A stretch of DNA of 64,000 nt. Origin: Paraburkholderia sp. (GTDB lineage Bacteria; Pseudomonadota; Gammaproteobacteria; Burkholderiales; Burkholderiaceae). Position numbers and translations under genes: made by a program. Positions 22,001-30,480 of the stretch are shown piece by piece; the stretch's first letter is position 1, and each line of letters starts with the position of its first letter. The notes beneath the pieces were generated by a model. It saw only the letters and a program-made list of their open reading frames with translations. It ran no database searches and had not been told where the DNA came from. Location of the stretch: contig NZ_JAPWKB010000008.1 in NCBI RefSeq assembly GCF_028283785.1, forward strand, positions 1 to 64,000, given 5' to 3'.

Positions 22001-22894
22001 ATGCAAAAAGCAGGCTTTATCGGACTCGGCATTATGGGCAAACCCATGGCCGCGAATCTTCTTAAGAACGGCGTTGCGCTAGCGGCCTTTACGCGCAGCG
22101 GCGTGCCCGACGACCTGACGCAAGCGGGCGCGGTGCCGTGTAACAGTCCGGCCGACGTCGCGACCAAAGCCGACGTGATCTTCATCATGGTGCCGGATAC
22201 GCCGGACGTAGAGCGCGTTTTGTTCGGCGAGCACGGACTCGCGGCGTCCTTGCGCGCAGGTCAAACCGTCGTGGACATGAGTTCGATCTCGCCGATGGCG
22301 ACCCGCGAGTTCGCCGCGCGCGTACGCGAAAGCGGCGCCGAATATCTCGACGCGCCGGTGTCGGGCGGCGAAGTCGGCGCGAAAGCCGCGTCGCTGACGA
22401 TCATGGTCGGCGGCACGCAAGCGAGCTTCGACAGCGTCAAACCGCTGTTCGACATGATGGGCAAAAACGTCACGTTGATCGGCGATGTGGGGGCCGGCCA
22501 GGTCTGCAAGGTCGCGAATCAGGTGATCGTCGCGGCCACCATCGAAGCGGTCGGCGAAGCGTTGCTGCTGGCATCGAAAGCGGGCGTCGATGCGTCGCGT
22601 GTCAGGGGGGCATTGATGGGCGGCTTTGCGTCATCGCGCATTCTCGAAGTACACGGCGAGCGGATGACCAAGCGGACATTCGATCCGGGCTTCCGGATCG
22701 AGTTGCATCAAAAGGATCTGAATCTTGCATTGTCGACCGCGCAAGCGCTGGGCGTTTCGCTGCCGAACACCGCAACCTGCCAGGCGCTGTTCAATGCGTG
22801 CACCGCGCATGGCGGCAAAGCCTGGGATCACTCGGCAATGGTTCGCGCACTCGAAATGCTAGCGAATCACGAGATCGGTCAGCCGGTCGCTTAA
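22001..22894 (+). CDS. garR: 2-hydroxy-3-oxopropionate (tartronate semialdehyde) reductase
   Basis: Cytosolic NAD(P)H-dependent reductase (297 aa) that turns tartronate semialdehyde into D-glycerate. It belongs to the beta-hydroxyacid dehydrogenase family: N-terminal GFIGLGIMGKPMAANL Rossmann motif, substrate motif DAPVSGGEVGAK near 117-128, and the catalytic lysine in GQVCKVANQV near 170. C-terminal helix LHQKDLNLAL also fits. It has an AGGAGAAC ribosome site and lies 100 nt after garL, so it is probably in the same operon. Confidence 0.92.
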   Translation: MQKAGFIGLGIMGKPMAANLLKNGVALAAFTRSGVPDDLTQAGAVPCNSPADVATKADVIFIMVPDTPDVERVLFGEHGLAASLRAGQTVVDMSSISPMATREFAARVRESGAEYLDAPVSGGEVGAKAASLTIMVGGTQASFDSVKPLFDMMGKNVTLIGDVGAGQVCKVANQVIVAATIEAVGEALLLASKAGVDASRVRGALMGGFASSRILEVHGERMTKRTFDPGFRIELHQKDLNLALSTAQALGVSLPNTATCQALFNACTAHGGKAWDHSAMVRALEMLANHEIGQPVA

Positions 22895-23521
22895 GCGCGA
22901 CTTCCTGCATTTCGCGCTGCATTTTTCCGTCAGTCTTTCAGTTCGGTACGCGGCTTTCGATCCCGCTTTCACGTCGGGCCGCGTACTTCAGTCGGTCTCA
23001 CTCCCCCGCTTTATTTCCCTCCCTTTCGCCACCCGCATCGTGTTGCGATCGCGTGCGCGTGATGGCGTGGCGTGTGCCACGTCACTGTGCCCAGTGAATT
23101 CACGCAGTCACGGACGATGCGAATTGCACGACCCGTGCGTGTGCATTTATTCGGATGCCATAGCGAATGCGGACTTTTCAAACACGGTCCTGATGCATCG
23201 TCGGCGAACTAAAAGCCATGCCTGTAACGATTATTCATAACATTGATGGTTTGCCGGGCATTTCTGTCCAAACGATTCGCATCGCGCAATGCATGAGATT
23301 GCACTGAACGAATAGCGAGCATTGCTTTCAAAGAATGCGGGGTTTCCCTGTACTTAAATTTAACGGCACTCCACGCCGAATTGCTCTACAACGGATTAAG
23401 CAATACCGATGAATGCCTTAAGCCGTGTTGCGTAGAGTCCGCTAAACGCCCGAAATGCGTGGCGTTTGCCAGTACGGCCGTGGCATAGTGCGGGAGTTAT
23501 CGATTACAGAGGAGGTTCAAA
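22895..23521. other. Intergenic stretch with no recognised gene
   Basis: About 630 bp between garR and the H-NS-like gene. The part from 23120 on is richer in AT than the coding neighbours, as is common before nucleoid-protein genes. I see no RNA gene, repeat or strong hairpin. Confidence 0.5.
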
Positions 23522-24400
23522 ATGGCAACTCTAGAACAAATCCAGGCACGCGTGAAGAAGCTGCAAGCTCAGGCCGACGCAATGATCGCAAAGAAAGCGC
23601 AAGCGGCAGTCGACCAGATTCGCACGCTGATGATCAAGCACGGCCTGACGACAGAAGATATTGAAGCCAAAGCCAAAGCGCGTCGTGACGCTAAAGCCGC
23701 CGGCGAATTGGGCGCATCCACGAATGGCGCGAGCAAGGGCAAGCTGGTTGCAAAATATCGCGATCCTAAAACGGGCGCAACCTGGAGTGGCCACGCTCGT
23801 CCGCCGAAGTGGATCGCCAATGTCAAAGACCGCACCCGTTTCCTGATCGACGGCAGCGCGGCGGCAACGAGTGCGTCGGCCGCTAAGGCAGGTCCGAAAG
23901 CATCGGTTGCGAAGACGCAATTGAAAGGCCAAAAGAAAGGTCCGCAACCGGCGAAGTACAAAGATCCGGTTTCCGGCGCAACGTGGAGTGGTCGCGGCCC
24001 GGCGCCCGCATGGCTGGTTGCCGCTAAAGACCGCACGCGTTTTCTGATCGACGGCGCAGCGGCTGCGGTCGCCAGTGCAAAGCCGGTCGCTAAAGCGGTC
24101 AAGGCCAAAGTTGCGGGCAAGACGGGTAGCGTCGGACGCAAGGCAGCGGCGAAGAAAGTCGTGACGGCAAAGAAAGCAATTGCGAAGAAAGCGCCGGTCA
24201 AGAAGGCCGCCGTTAGCGCGAAAGCCGCGGTCAAGGCAGTCAAGTCTGCTGTTAAGCCCGCTGCGAAGAAAGTCGCTGCAAAGAAACCGGTCGTGAAAAA
24301 AGCAGCGCCGCGTAAGGTCGCTGCAAAGAAGGTGTCGGCCGCTCCCGTCGCGGCACCCGTGAGTGCGGCGCCGGAAGCCGCAACCGCGCAAGCCGTTTGA
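23522..24400 (+). CDS. H-NS family protein with duplicated DNA-binding motif and H1-like tail
   Basis: Nucleoid-associated protein (292 aa). Residues 1-60 form a charged oligomerisation helix (LEQIQARVKKLQAQADAM). Two copies of the H-NS C-terminal domain follow: about 74-110 (KYRDPKTGATWSGHARPPKW) and 145-177 (KYKDPVSGATWSGRGPAPAW), each ending in KDRTRFLID. Residues 180-292 are a Lys/Ala/Pro tail rich in AKK, PVKK and AAKK like histone H1. The AT-hook-like core is usually GRGR or similar; here it reads GHARPP and GRGPAP, so both copies are diverged. GAGGAGG lies just before the start. It should bind AT-rich DNA and compact or silence it. Followed 12 nt later by an unknown gene. Confidence 0.9.
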   Translation: MATLEQIQARVKKLQAQADAMIAKKAQAAVDQIRTLMIKHGLTTEDIEAKAKARRDAKAAGELGASTNGASKGKLVAKYRDPKTGATWSGHARPPKWIANVKDRTRFLIDGSAAATSASAAKAGPKASVAKTQLKGQKKGPQPAKYKDPVSGATWSGRGPAPAWLVAAKDRTRFLIDGAAAAVASAKPVAKAVKAKVAGKTGSVGRKAAAKKVVTAKKAIAKKAPVKKAAVSAKAAVKAVKSAVKPAAKKVAAKKPVVKKAAPRKVAAKKVSAAPVAAPVSAAPEAATAQAV

Positions 24401-24412
24401 CGCTAGCGCGAG

Positions 24413-24910
24413 ATGAACGCCACTCCTGACGATCAGCATCATCAAGACCGTGTCGTCCTGCTAACGTCCATCCCGTCTCCGGAAGCCGATGCGGCCGAGC
24501 CGTTCGTGATCGCCAGCGAACGGCAAATCGCATTGGTGTACCGGATTGCGTCGCACGATTTCGACGCATTCGGTCCATTCGATTCCGACGACGATCCGTT
24601 CTGCCTGGTCATTTTGCCGTCGGCGGCATTTCATCGGCTTGGCGTGCCAGGCAGCGACAATCTGGAGATTCATCCGTTGTCCGCGCATGGCATCGAAGCG
24701 TTTCGCGCGCACGAAGTGCTGGACGCTTCGCTTGTCGAAGAGATGCAGTCGGTGCTGCCGTCAGCTGATCCGCATGCGCCGGCACTCCGTCATTTCGTTT
24801 GGACCTTCGACAAAACCATGTTCGAATGCGTCGCAACAGATTGCACGTTGACGGGCATCTACGGTAACGGCGATATTGCTTTGAGAGAGGCGTTCAGCCT
24901 GTTTCGCTAA
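24413..24910 (+). CDS. Protein of unknown function (165 aa)
   Basis: I do not recognise this family. It is acidic and soluble-looking, with no signal peptide or membrane helix. Seen: an N-terminal His/Gln/Asp patch (DDQHHQD), an acidic DAFGPFDSDDDPF segment near 51-63, and a central beta-rich part. It starts 12 nt after the H-NS-like gene and ends before a hairpin, so the two are probably cotranscribed and may be functionally linked. Confidence 0.65.
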   Translation: MNATPDDQHHQDRVVLLTSIPSPEADAAEPFVIASERQIALVYRIASHDFDAFGPFDSDDDPFCLVILPSAAFHRLGVPGSDNLEIHPLSAHGIEAFRAHEVLDASLVEEMQSVLPSADPHAPALRHFVWTFDKTMFECVATDCTLTGIYGNGDIALREAFSLFR

Positions 24911-24954
24911 AGCATTCGCGCGTGATGCATGCACGCGCGGGAATCCGGAGAAGT

Positions 24955-25003
24955 AAAAAACGGGCGGCATACGTGAAAGCGCATGCCGCCCGTTTCCTTT
25001 TTA
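24955..25003. terminator. Rho-independent terminator
   Basis: Stem AAACGGGCGGCAT and complement ATGCCGCCCGTTT with an interrupted T-run. It lies between convergent genes, so either strand may use it. Confidence 0.7.
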
Positions 25004-25015
25004 AAGCGAGTGACG

Positions 25016-25264
25016 TTAAGGCGAATGCGGCTGCATTTGAACGGCTTGCCGTTGCGCGGCGTCTTCCTTCGCGCGTTGCTTTGCCATATGACGTCCGACC
25101 ATGCAGCCACCGACTGCGCCGATCACGGCGTGATGCCCGGCGTAATGCCCGGCCACACCACCGACGACAGCGCCCTTCAGGCATCCGGCTGCTTGTGCCG
25201 TTCCTACACTTGCTACCGCGAGCGCGGCTGCAACCACTACAGAGTGAAGTCTTGTTACGTTCAC
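25016..25264 (-). CDS. Small exported glycine-zipper protein (82 aa)
   Basis: Signal peptide (VVVAAALAVASVGTAQA) followed by a Gly-rich segment GAVVGGVAGHYAGHHAVIGAVGG near 31-53 with GxxxG spacing, and a charged C-terminus. Such glycine-zipper domains are found in small outer-membrane or periplasmic stress proteins. The exact role is unknown. The first half of the mature part has a cysteine (AAGC) but the surrounding residues are a poor lipobox. Confidence 0.6.
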   Translation of the reverse strand: MNVTRLHSVVVAAALAVASVGTAQAAGCLKGAVVGGVAGHYAGHHAVIGAVGGCMVGRHMAKQRAKEDAAQRQAVQMQPHSP

Positions 25265-25383
25265 GAAATCGTCCTGAATGACGGGTTAAAAAAGACTCCG
25301 CGACGCGTTGAAGATCAGCGTCGAGACGCGTCGGCGCCCGGCTTCAGTTGGCGACGCGTCGTCTCAAATCAAGAGGCGCGCAT

Positions 25384-25698
25384 TTAATATCCGCGCCATT
25401 CATGGTGCTCGCGCCACTCGTGCTCGCGCCATTCATGACGACGCCATTCACGTTCGCGCCAATCGCGGCGAGCTTGCCAGTCACGCGCGCGCCAGTCGTC
25501 GCGATCGGCATAGGCGAGTGTGACCGGCGGCGGCGGAGGCGCGTAGGCGACCGGCGGCGGTCCTTCGTAGACGGGTTGTGCAGGCACGACGATAGCGCCC
25601 GGAATACCCAGGCCGACAGCAACATCGACATGCGCCGACGCGGCAGTCGAGACGGCCAGCACTGCGAGTCCAATGGCGGCACCGATGATCTTTTTCAT
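25384..25698 (-). CDS. Exported Pro-rich protein with Trp-Arg-Glu repeats (104 aa)
   Basis: Signal peptide MKKIIGAAIGLAVLAVSTAASA, then a Pro-rich linker (VYEGPPPVAYAPPPPPVT) and a C-terminal run of short repeats of the type DWRxRxW and EWREHEW that make it rich in Trp, Arg, His and Glu. Similar short exported Pro/Trp-rich proteins occur in Burkholderia, without known function to my knowledge. It is on the same strand as the glycine-zipper gene, 119 nt apart. Confidence 0.65.
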   Translation of the reverse strand: MKKIIGAAIGLAVLAVSTAASAHVDVAVGLGIPGAIVVPAQPVYEGPPPVAYAPPPPPVTLAYADRDDWRARDWQARRDWREREWRRHEWREHEWREHHEWRGY

Positions 25699-25893
25699 GT
25701 TCCGACTCCCCGCACCTCAAGGTGCTGTGACTGTGAATACGCTTCGCAGTCTAGGAGTCATCGGCTGACACAGGTGCAACGGTCCTGCCAGATTGGTAAC
25801 TGACAATTACCGCAGTGCAGTAGAGATCGGGATGATTGAACGACGTGCAGATAGCGCGCGTGCCGGACAGCATGCGCGATGACGGAGCGGACG

Positions 25894-26094
25894 TCAGCCG
25901 TGACTATCGACCCATGCGCGCGCCCATTCGAGGCCGACGAGTCGTGCGTTGTCTTCGGTATCGAAGCTATCGAGAATGCCCGAACTTTCGATCAGCCGGT
26001 TTTGAAGCGTTACCGTTCCGCTGCCGGCATACGCACCGTCCTGGAAAATTGCGTGGCCCCAGATCGCGTAACCTTTATAGCTTTCGGCTTCCAT
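25894..26094 (-). CDS. Small conserved-looking protein of unknown function (66 aa)
   Basis: Soluble, with ESYKGYAIWGHAIFQ and a compact beta-strand-like pattern, ending SFDTEDNARLVGLEWARAWVD. This resembles short single-domain proteins (YKGY...) seen in Burkholderia. No ribosome site is obvious. Function unknown. Confidence 0.55.
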   Translation of the reverse strand: MEAESYKGYAIWGHAIFQDGAYAGSGTVTLQNRLIESSGILDSFDTEDNARLVGLEWARAWVDSHG

Positions 26095-26136
26095 GGCTGG
26101 CTCGTCAGTTGAAGCAGGAAACGGTTCGACGTGGCG

Positions 26137-26529
26137 TTATTCGTGCGCGCCGTCTGCGGGCGGATAACTCACTCGCAGTATGTTCCCTTCTGGCGTGATT
26201 GCGCGCGGAATATCGTTGGGTTGCAGTGCGGGATGTTCGGTGCGCGCCTGGCTGACAGGACGCCGCGTAGCCGTATCTTTAGATCCAGCTACCGTTTCTT
26301 TAGGCGTGGCGGTCGTGTCTTTAAGCGCGGCTGCCGCGCTGCGATTGCGTGAAACGTTTGCCATCGCGACATTGGATTGACGCACTTTCTTTGCATGCAG
26401 CGGACGGTTGACGGTACGCGGAGCAATGCGAGCCTCGGGCGGATTCCAGACTTCAACATAGCGCTCTCCGCCGAATGCCGCGCCTGCAAAAGCAAGCAAC
26501 GCAGCACTGCATCCAAGGTATCGCAACAT
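26137..26529 (-). CDS. Small exported protein of unknown function (130 aa)
   Basis: Start ATG 26529 is preceded by GGAG. A signal peptide (LGCSAALLAFAGAAFG) is followed by a basic, low-complexity mature part and the segment ERYVEVWNPPEARIAP. The upstream frame to 26751 is unlikely because it lacks a ribosome site and would bury the signal peptide. It is not a family that I recognise. The 330 bp upstream (26530-26860) hold no other gene. Confidence 0.55.
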   Translation of the reverse strand: MLRYLGCSAALLAFAGAAFGGERYVEVWNPPEARIAPRTVNRPLHAKKVRQSNVAMANVSRNRSAAAALKDTTATPKETVAGSKDTATRRPVSQARTEHPALQPNDIPRAITPEGNILRVSYPPADGAHE

Positions 26530-26860
26530 GGTATCTCCGACCGTTAAGAACACATCGCACGCGCGCTGACGCGAGCCGCTCAGGCGAGCCGCGCTCGCAA
26601 GCCGTGTCGATTCACGCGGTGAAAACGCAACCGCAAGCGATCGACAGAACGTACTGTACATCCATACAGGTTTTTCGGCAAATCCGCTGCGAGAGCAGAC
26701 GGACATCCGGCTTGACGCGTTTCGTCTGGTGGCCGCGTCGCACGCACTCAAAACCTTTGAGCGCTAACGATACGTCACAGACTAAAGTGTATCGCGAGTG
26801 CGCTCTCCAATGAGTCGGAAAGCCACATTCGCAACGCTTCAAATTCGGTCGAACATCAAC

Positions 26861-27895
26861 TCAAGCGACCGATTCGAAGCCGCTTAGTACGTTGACCGCA
26901 TTGATGCCGATCGCGTCGACCGCATAACCGCCCTCCATCACGAACAAGGTCGGTTTGCCGAGTCGGCCGATCGCCTCGCCGATGCGGAGATAGTCGTCGC
27001 TACGCAACTTGAACTGCGAGATCGGATCGTGTTCGAAGGTATCGACGCCGAGCGACACCACCAACGCATCCGGTGCATAAGCGGCCACGCGAGCGCAAGC
27101 GGCGTCGAGTGCAACTGAATATGCCGACCAGTCAATGCCGGGCACTAACGGAAAATTCGCATTGAAGCCGAGGCCGGCGGCCGCGCCGGTTTCATCGTCG
27201 TGTCCGAGGAAAAACGGATATTCGGTGCGCGGATCGCCGTGCAGCGACGCGAAGAAAACGTCGTCGCGATGATAGAAAATGCTCTGCGTGCCGTTGCCGT
27301 GGTGATAGTCCACATCGAGTATCGCGACGCGTCGTGCGCCCGCATCCAGAAACGATTGCGCGGCGACAGCGGCGTTATTGACGTAGCAATAGCCGCCCAT
27401 GTAATCCGATGCCGCGTGATGTCCAGGCGGACGGCATAACGCAAACACACCGCGCGCACCGGCGCGGACATGACTCGCGCCGGTCAACGCGACGTCGGCG
27501 GCGTCGCTGACAGCCGCCCATGTGCCCGACGTGATCGGCACACCGGCGTCCATCGCGTAGTAGCCGAGTTTGCCGTCGATATCCTGCGGCACACGATCTT
27601 GCCGCATTCCGCGCACCGGCCAGATCAGCGGCAATGCGTCGTGGTTTCGCCCAAGCGCATGCCACTCACTCCATGCGCGTTGAAGAAAAGCAATGTAGTC
27701 CCGGCTATGCACGCGGTGAAGTGGATCGAGGCCGAACGGCGTCGGTGCGATTACGTCGCCGAGTCGGGTCTGCTGCACGCGCGCGAGGATAAAGTCGGCG
27801 CGGCGCGGCATTTCAAAGCACGGCTTCATCTCGCCATCGATCAATTCCGCGCGACCATGATGCAATCGGTGGCGGTCGCTATAGACGGTCAACAT
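26861..27895 (-). CDS. HDAC-family deacetylase (acetylpolyamine amidohydrolase type)
   Basis: Zinc-dependent amidohydrolase (344 aa) of the arginase/deacetylase fold. Visible active-site motifs: CRPPGHHA with the two catalytic histidines near 156-157, YCYVNNAAVAAQ, ILDVDYHHGNGTQ with the zinc Asp and His, SLGVDTFEHDP with the second zinc Asp, and the EGGY loop near 324. Bacterial members act on acetylpolyamines or acetylated proteins. A ribosome site (CAGGAGAC) precedes ATG 27895. It is a single gene. The substrate cannot be read from sequence; the acetylpolyamine type is favoured by size and by the polyamine-like ABC system in the window, weakly. Confidence 0.88.
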   Translation of the reverse strand: MLTVYSDRHRLHHGRAELIDGEMKPCFEMPRRADFILARVQQTRLGDVIAPTPFGLDPLHRVHSRDYIAFLQRAWSEWHALGRNHDALPLIWPVRGMRQDRVPQDIDGKLGYYAMDAGVPITSGTWAAVSDAADVALTGASHVRAGARGVFALCRPPGHHAASDYMGGYCYVNNAAVAAQSFLDAGARRVAILDVDYHHGNGTQSIFYHRDDVFFASLHGDPRTEYPFFLGHDDETGAAAGLGFNANFPLVPGIDWSAYSVALDAACARVAAYAPDALVVSLGVDTFEHDPISQFKLRSDDYLRIGEAIGRLGKPTLFVMEGGYAVDAIGINAVNVLSGFESVA

Positions 27896-28188
27896 CGCGT
27901 GTCTCCTGAGGTATCCGGTGCAATATGGACGACTGCACGCTCGCCCGACTATGGTCGCTCAGATTCTAAACAAATCCCAGGCGACAGCGAAAAGCGGAGT
28001 GCGTTGGCAGGCTTTCAGACCGGTTACGTTCGGCAAATCTGTCAGCCGCTAAAGATGCTAAAGCGACGTCCATTCGTCATCCGAATAAATCTGGATTTTG
28101 TGCGGAGTGCTCTGGATTTATCGTTTTAAAACTTGGATGGTTTGACGTTAGAACTGCTTCGTTTTACTGCATGGAGCGTTCGAATGTG
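27896..28188. other. Intergenic stretch
   Basis: About 290 bp between the deacetylase promoter side and the TehA-type gene terminator. No gene or strong signal seen. Confidence 0.4.
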
Positions 28189-28227
28189 GAAAGGCGTCGT
28201 CGTTGCATGTGCAACGAACGACGCCTT
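28189..28227 (-). terminator. Long hairpin downstream of the TehA-type gene
   Basis: AAAGGCGTCGTCGTTGCA pairs with TGCAACG-A-ACGACGCCTTT, an extended stem with one bulge. The T-run is short, so terminator use is probable rather than certain. Confidence 0.55.
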
Positions 28228-28274
28228 TAACGATGTGAGTCTTCCCTTGCGCGACGTGAATACGTGACGCCCCG

Positions 28275-29318
28275 TTAAGCCGCGAGTTTGCCCTTGCCCG
28301 AGGTCGTTACCGCGATAACGGGTTGCGTCGTTTGAGCCGCTTTCGACGCTACGTTCGCCTGTGCCACACCAGCCGGCAATAACGTACCGCGAATCAGCAA
28401 CGTGAGCGTCTTCACGATCAGCGTACCGATCACGAGATTCGCAGCGACGAACAGGACAGGTGCGAGCCATTCCACCGGACCAGTTGCGCCGCGCTCGACA
28501 AAACGCATCGCGACGGTCGGCAATGCAGCGACGCCGAAGCTGAATGCCCAGTAAGAAGGCGCGAACGGTTGCTTGCGAATCCAGGGCAACAAACGCAACA
28601 GAAGCAGCGCTTGAAACAGTCCATAGCCGAAGAGAATCTGCGCGAACATATCGGGCGTGCCACTCGTCAGGCTCAGATACGCGACGCCACCCACGAACGG
28701 CGGTGCAAGCTGAATGCCGATCACCGGGCGCAGCGCTTCGGGCATCGGATCATGCACCGCCGCCCGATGCAGGATCAGCGATTCGATCGCGAGCCACGAC
28801 AACAATCCCGCACCGAAAAACCACATGCCGAGGTGTGTCCATCCGAATGCCGCCGATGCAGTCGCTGCGACGAAACTGGGCGCGACCGTCGGCAGATAAA
28901 TGGCCGGCGTCACGAGTTCGGGTGCGCGACCGCCTTGCCAGAAGCGTCCGTGCAGATAGACGCCCAATCCGAGCTGGCTCACCACAGCGACGACGAACAA
29001 CGCGAGTGCGGCGAATCGCGAGTAGTTGAGCAACGCGAGCGCGGCCAACATGCTCGACACCGGCGCCAGCGCCGTGAACGACGATTGCACCGGATGATTA
29101 AGCTCGGCGCGTGCATCGTCCGGATGACGCAACCACTTGTGCGCGTAAGCGCCAACGATCACGACCCACACTGCGAGCGCGGCGAGCGTCAACCCATCGG
29201 CGATGCTCGCGGGAAGCGGCCAGATTCTGACAGCGACGCGCCAGGCGTTGGCCAGCGCCAGAGCGCCGACAGCGATGCCGAAAAACGCGACCGGCATAGG
29301 ACCACGATTCGTATTCAT
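28275..29318 (-). CDS. TehA/SLAC1-family transporter
   Basis: Inner-membrane protein (347 aa) with about 10 predicted transmembrane helices, matching the tellurite-resistance/dicarboxylate (TDT) family. Seen: PVAFFGIAVGALALANAWR in the first helix, the VSSMLAALALLNYSR helix and FGYGLFQALLLLRLLPW. These proteins are anion channels or exporters. Start ATG 29318 follows AGGAGGTG; an upstream frame to 29345 runs over that site. Substrate unknown. Confidence 0.82.
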   Translation of the reverse strand: MNTNRGPMPVAFFGIAVGALALANAWRVAVRIWPLPASIADGLTLAALAVWVVIVGAYAHKWLRHPDDARAELNHPVQSSFTALAPVSSMLAALALLNYSRFAALALFVVAVVSQLGLGVYLHGRFWQGGRAPELVTPAIYLPTVAPSFVAATASAAFGWTHLGMWFFGAGLLSWLAIESLILHRAAVHDPMPEALRPVIGIQLAPPFVGGVAYLSLTSGTPDMFAQILFGYGLFQALLLLRLLPWIRKQPFAPSYWAFSFGVAALPTVAMRFVERGATGPVEWLAPVLFVAANLVIGTLIVKTLTLLIRGTLLPAGVAQANVASKAAQTTQPVIAVTTSGKGKLAA

Positions 29319-29518
29319 CTCACACCTCCTGAACTTTCGATGCACCGGACTGCGGGAATTCGCAGGCGTTGCGGACAGGAGCCACTTTAGGCGCGGCCGC
29401 CAGGTGCGTGAATGCCGCGGCGGCGCAGGAATATGCTCGCGCGGCTCACGCGTGGTCGGGCCGTTGGCATCGGCCGTCGTGCGATTTCTGTGAAGCGAAC
29501 GGTTTGACTTGGTTGGAC

Positions 29519-30004
29519 TTATGCGGTCGAGGCTTCGAGCGCTTCGGTGTCGACGGCTTCGCCGTCAGCGTTCGCGCCGAGCATCGAACGGCTGCACGCG
29601 CGCGCGCCACATCGGCATGCGTATTGTTCGCGGATTTCGTCGGTGACGGGTTCATCGACGACGAGGCCGTAGCTGATAAACAGTTCGTCGCCGGTTTCGA
29701 TATTGGCCACGGCATCGATGAAGATCCGGCCGTCTTCTTCGATCGCCTCGCAATTCGCCGCGCACGCGTGATTCAGCCATCGTGCGCTGTTGCCGCCGCG
29801 CCCGCCGTCGATCACCCTGCCATCCGACAACGCGAAGTAGAACGTGTGCCCGGCCTGCCCGTATCGCCGATACCGACGCGACGCTTCGCGCCAACTGGTC
29901 AATTCGCCTTTGTACTCGAAGATCCGCTCGCCCTTCGATATCGGGCGCAGCGCGAACACCCCTTTGCCGTGAACGGGAGAACGCCTCACGGTGATCCGTC
30001 GCAT
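29519..30004 (-). CDS. SET-domain protein methyltransferase
   Basis: Small (161 aa) S-adenosylmethionine-dependent lysine methyltransferase. SET motifs: GKGVFALRPISKGERIFEYKGE near 13-34, the cofactor/substrate motif NSARWLNHAC near 72-81 with Asn-His at 78-79, and ELFISYG with the catalytic-region Tyr near 112. A post-SET cysteine array (CRCGARAC) lies near 130-137. Single-domain SET proteins occur in bacteria, where targets include ribosomal and histone-like proteins; the target here is unknown. It lies 6 kb from the H1-tailed H-NS gene. Confidence 0.88.
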   Translation of the reverse strand: MRRITVRRSPVHGKGVFALRPISKGERIFEYKGELTSWREASRRYRRYGQAGHTFYFALSDGRVIDGGRGGNSARWLNHACAANCEAIEEDGRIFIDAVANIETGDELFISYGLVVDEPVTDEIREQYACRCGARACSRSMLGANADGEAVDTEALEASTA

Positions 30005-30353
30005 GGTGACCTCGAACGCTTGTGGGTTTGGCTGGTTTTGTCCCGGCGCGGCGATGGGAGCGGCCGTTCAATGCGCCTGGTGACGCTTAGTATGGGTCGC
30101 CGTAATTCGCGGACGCTGCGTTGACGGGATTTTTAGCGCGTTTGGAGCGTCTGGAGAGTGGATTTCGTAGGATTTCGCACAAATTACGTTGCGGATGCTA
30201 CGGATTGGTGGAGAGTGACTGGCTGCGAGTGGAGAGTGGCCGATTGCGGCCTATTTAGCGGATTTTGCTTCGCGCTTCGTGAAACATTCGAACCCTTATA
30301 GTATAAAGGCTTTTTAAAACAATCGGTTGGCGGGTGTTTTTTAGAAAATGGAT

Positions 30354-30480
30354 TGTTTCACGGGGGTGGGGGGGCGTTCGATGTTGGGGTGGGCGGGTGT
30401 GGTGTGGGTTCGGATGTTGGTTTGGGTTGGGGCGCCGGGGGTTGAGGTGGCGAAAGGGGCGGGCTTCGGGCTGTCGAGGT
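30354..30480 (+). other. G-run tract with G-quadruplex potential
   Basis: Many runs of three or more G in about 125 bp (CGGGGGTGGGGGGGC, then repeated GGGTGGG and TTGGGTTGGGG). An open frame on the other strand would encode a Pro/His/Asn-rich peptide, a product of composition. Four closely spaced G-tracts allow quadruplex formation on the plus strand. Confidence 0.5.
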
